From an uncultured Spartobacteria bacterium (GTDB lineage Bacteria; Verrucomicrobiota; Verrucomicrobiia; Chthoniobacterales; JAATET01), in assembly GCA_938011325.1 (NCBI GenBank), contig CALLUD010000007.1, positions 310,001 through 374,000 on the forward strand: 64,000 nucleotides of DNA, given 5' to 3'. Below are positions 63,096 through 64,000 of this stretch, in pieces. The position numbers were made by a program, and so were the translations under genes. The notes below the pieces were generated by a model. It ran no database searches. It was not told the origin of the DNA and saw nothing but the letters and a program-made list of their open reading frames with translations. Within the stretch, counting starts at the first letter, position 1, and each line of letters starts with the position of its first letter.

Positions 63096-64000
63096 ATGAG
63101 GATGATCTGCGTGCTGCGATTGGCGATCCTGGGGGGTCTCGGGTTGCTGGCGGTTTTGCCCGTCCGGGCGACGCCGGAGGATGAGAAATTCACGGCTCTC
63201 ATCGATCGGATCTGGGCGTGGAACATGGAGCAGTTTCCCGAGTGGGCGACGTATCTCGGCAAGCGCGAGGGGCTGGATCGCTGGACGGACAAATCGCCCG
63301 AGGCCCTCGAGGTGCGTGAGGAGCAGGAGCGGAAGTTTCTCGCGGAGCTCGAAGCGATCCATGCGGATCAGCTCAGCGAAAAATGGCGCCTCGACTACGA
63401 GCTGCTGCTTCGCGATTTCCGGGAGGATGTCGAGGGCCAGCAGTTCCCTGCCGAATTGCTGGCGCTCACGCAACTCGGCGGCGTGCACACGTCGATTCCG
63501 GAGTTGATGGAGGTTGTCCCTGCGGAGACGCCGGAGGATTTCGATGCGATTCTCGCGCGATTGAATTCCGTGCCGCGACGGATCGATCAGGACATCGAGC
63601 TGCTCAAGCGGGGGCTCGACGCGGGCGTGACGCCGCCCCGGGTGACGCTCGCCGCATTACCCGAGCAACTCGATGCGCTTGTCTCCGACGACACGCTCGA
63701 GAATCCGATTCTCGCGCCATTTCGGAAGGACACGCCGTTGATGAGCGACGATGCGAAGAAGGAATATCAGGATAAGGCCGTGAAGGTGCTGCGGGAGTCC
63801 GTGCTGCCGGCGTTGAAGAAGTTTCGCGCGTTTGTGAACGAGACCTACATTCCCGGCACGCGCGAGACGATTGGCATGTCGGAAATGCCGAATGGCCAGG
63901 CGTGGTATGCCCACCGGGCGAAGCGTTCGACAACCACCAATCTCACGCCGAAGGAGATTCACGAGATCGGGCTGGCGGAGGTCGAGCGCATCGAGGCCGA
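63096..64000 (+). CDS. DUF885-family protein, 5' part
   Basis: The first 301 codons of a secreted DUF885 protein; the gene continues beyond the window end without a stop. A signal peptide (MRMICVLRLAILGGLGLLAV, cleavage near VRA) is followed by FTALIDRIWAWNMEQFPEWA, RLDYELLLRDFREDVEG and MSEMPNGQAWYAHRAKRSTTTNLTPKEIHEIGL, all typical of the family, whose fold resembles M32/M3-like zinc peptidases. The metal-binding HExxH-like region would lie beyond the window. Divergent from the GH43-like gene. Confidence 0.9.
   Translation, partial: MRMICVLRLAILGGLGLLAVLPVRATPEDEKFTALIDRIWAWNMEQFPEWATYLGKREGLDRWTDKSPEALEVREEQERKFLAELEAIHADQLSEKWRLDYELLLRDFREDVEGQQFPAELLALTQLGGVHTSIPELMEVVPAETPEDFDAILARLNSVPRRIDQDIELLKRGLDAGVTPPRVTLAALPEQLDALVSDDTLENPILAPFRKDTPLMSDDAKKEYQDKAVKVLRESVLPALKKFRAFVNETYIPGTRETIGMSEMPNGQAWYAHRAKRSTTTNLTPKEIHEIGLAEVERIEA

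Overview
This is a high-GC bacterial chromosome segment that reads as Verrucomicrobiota, probably of the Spartobacteria/Chthoniobacterales or Opitutales type. That placement is inferred from gene content, because no rRNA or housekeeping phylogenetic marker lies in the window. The pointers are a PEP-CTERM protein, a secreted protein ending in the Ig-like module common in this phylum, an autotransporter-type remnant, a four-helix-bundle suffix-domain gene, secreted GH92, GH43 and ThuA proteins, and a large ECF sigma complement. I see no tRNA, rRNA, CRISPR array, transposase or phage genes.

Layout. (1) 1-6389: a tightly overlapping operon of a circularly permuted ATP-grasp/alpha-E protein, two transglutaminase-like proteins and a DUF2126 amidoligase, a predicted peptide-forming or peptide-modifying system. 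A cytoplasmic-looking sulfatase follows 4 nt later. (2) 7761-15885: zwf-glk, ExoD, TerC, a GT9 glycosyltransferase, a beta-carbonic anhydrase, and thiC behind a TPP riboswitch. (3) 15886-21250: a frameshifted four-helix-bundle gene, an exported second carbonic anhydrase, a ThuA-like protein, an autotransporter-type remnant and a PEP-CTERM protein with no ordinary start codon. (4) 21255-37495: an accessory 'ECF sigma / YCII / cupin / SRPBCC' region with azoR, ECF41- and ECF42-type sigma factors, a homocysteine S-methyltransferase, an SDR/AraC divergent pair and katG. (5) 37498-43197: GH92 mannosidase, LOG-family protein, DoxX-like protein, prfC. (6) 43210-50296: a DNA-repair island of Lhr-type 'ligase-associated' helicase, PdeM phosphoesterase, radical SAM/HhH protein and UdgX-DUF4130, then an Rsm22-like methyltransferase. 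(7) 50506-64000: hybrid histidine kinase, a small lipoprotein, hflX, a decayed M56 (BlaR1-like) gene, OsmC, an L,D-transpeptidase-fold protein lacking its catalytic Cys, a large unknown protein, a Gfo/Idh/MocA oxidoreductase, a TrhO-RluA fusion, a GH43-like hydrolase and the start of a DUF885 protein.

Several genes (four-helix-bundle, autotransporter remnant, TPR/TolB-like, SDR) are each broken by a single-nucleotide frameshift, while M56, LigT and YkgJ pieces are more deeply decayed. The single-base cases could be sequencing indels or real decay, and the reads would have to be inspected. The most system-like loci are the split amidoligase/transglutaminase operon and the ligase-less helicase-PdeM-radical SAM-UdgX repair island.
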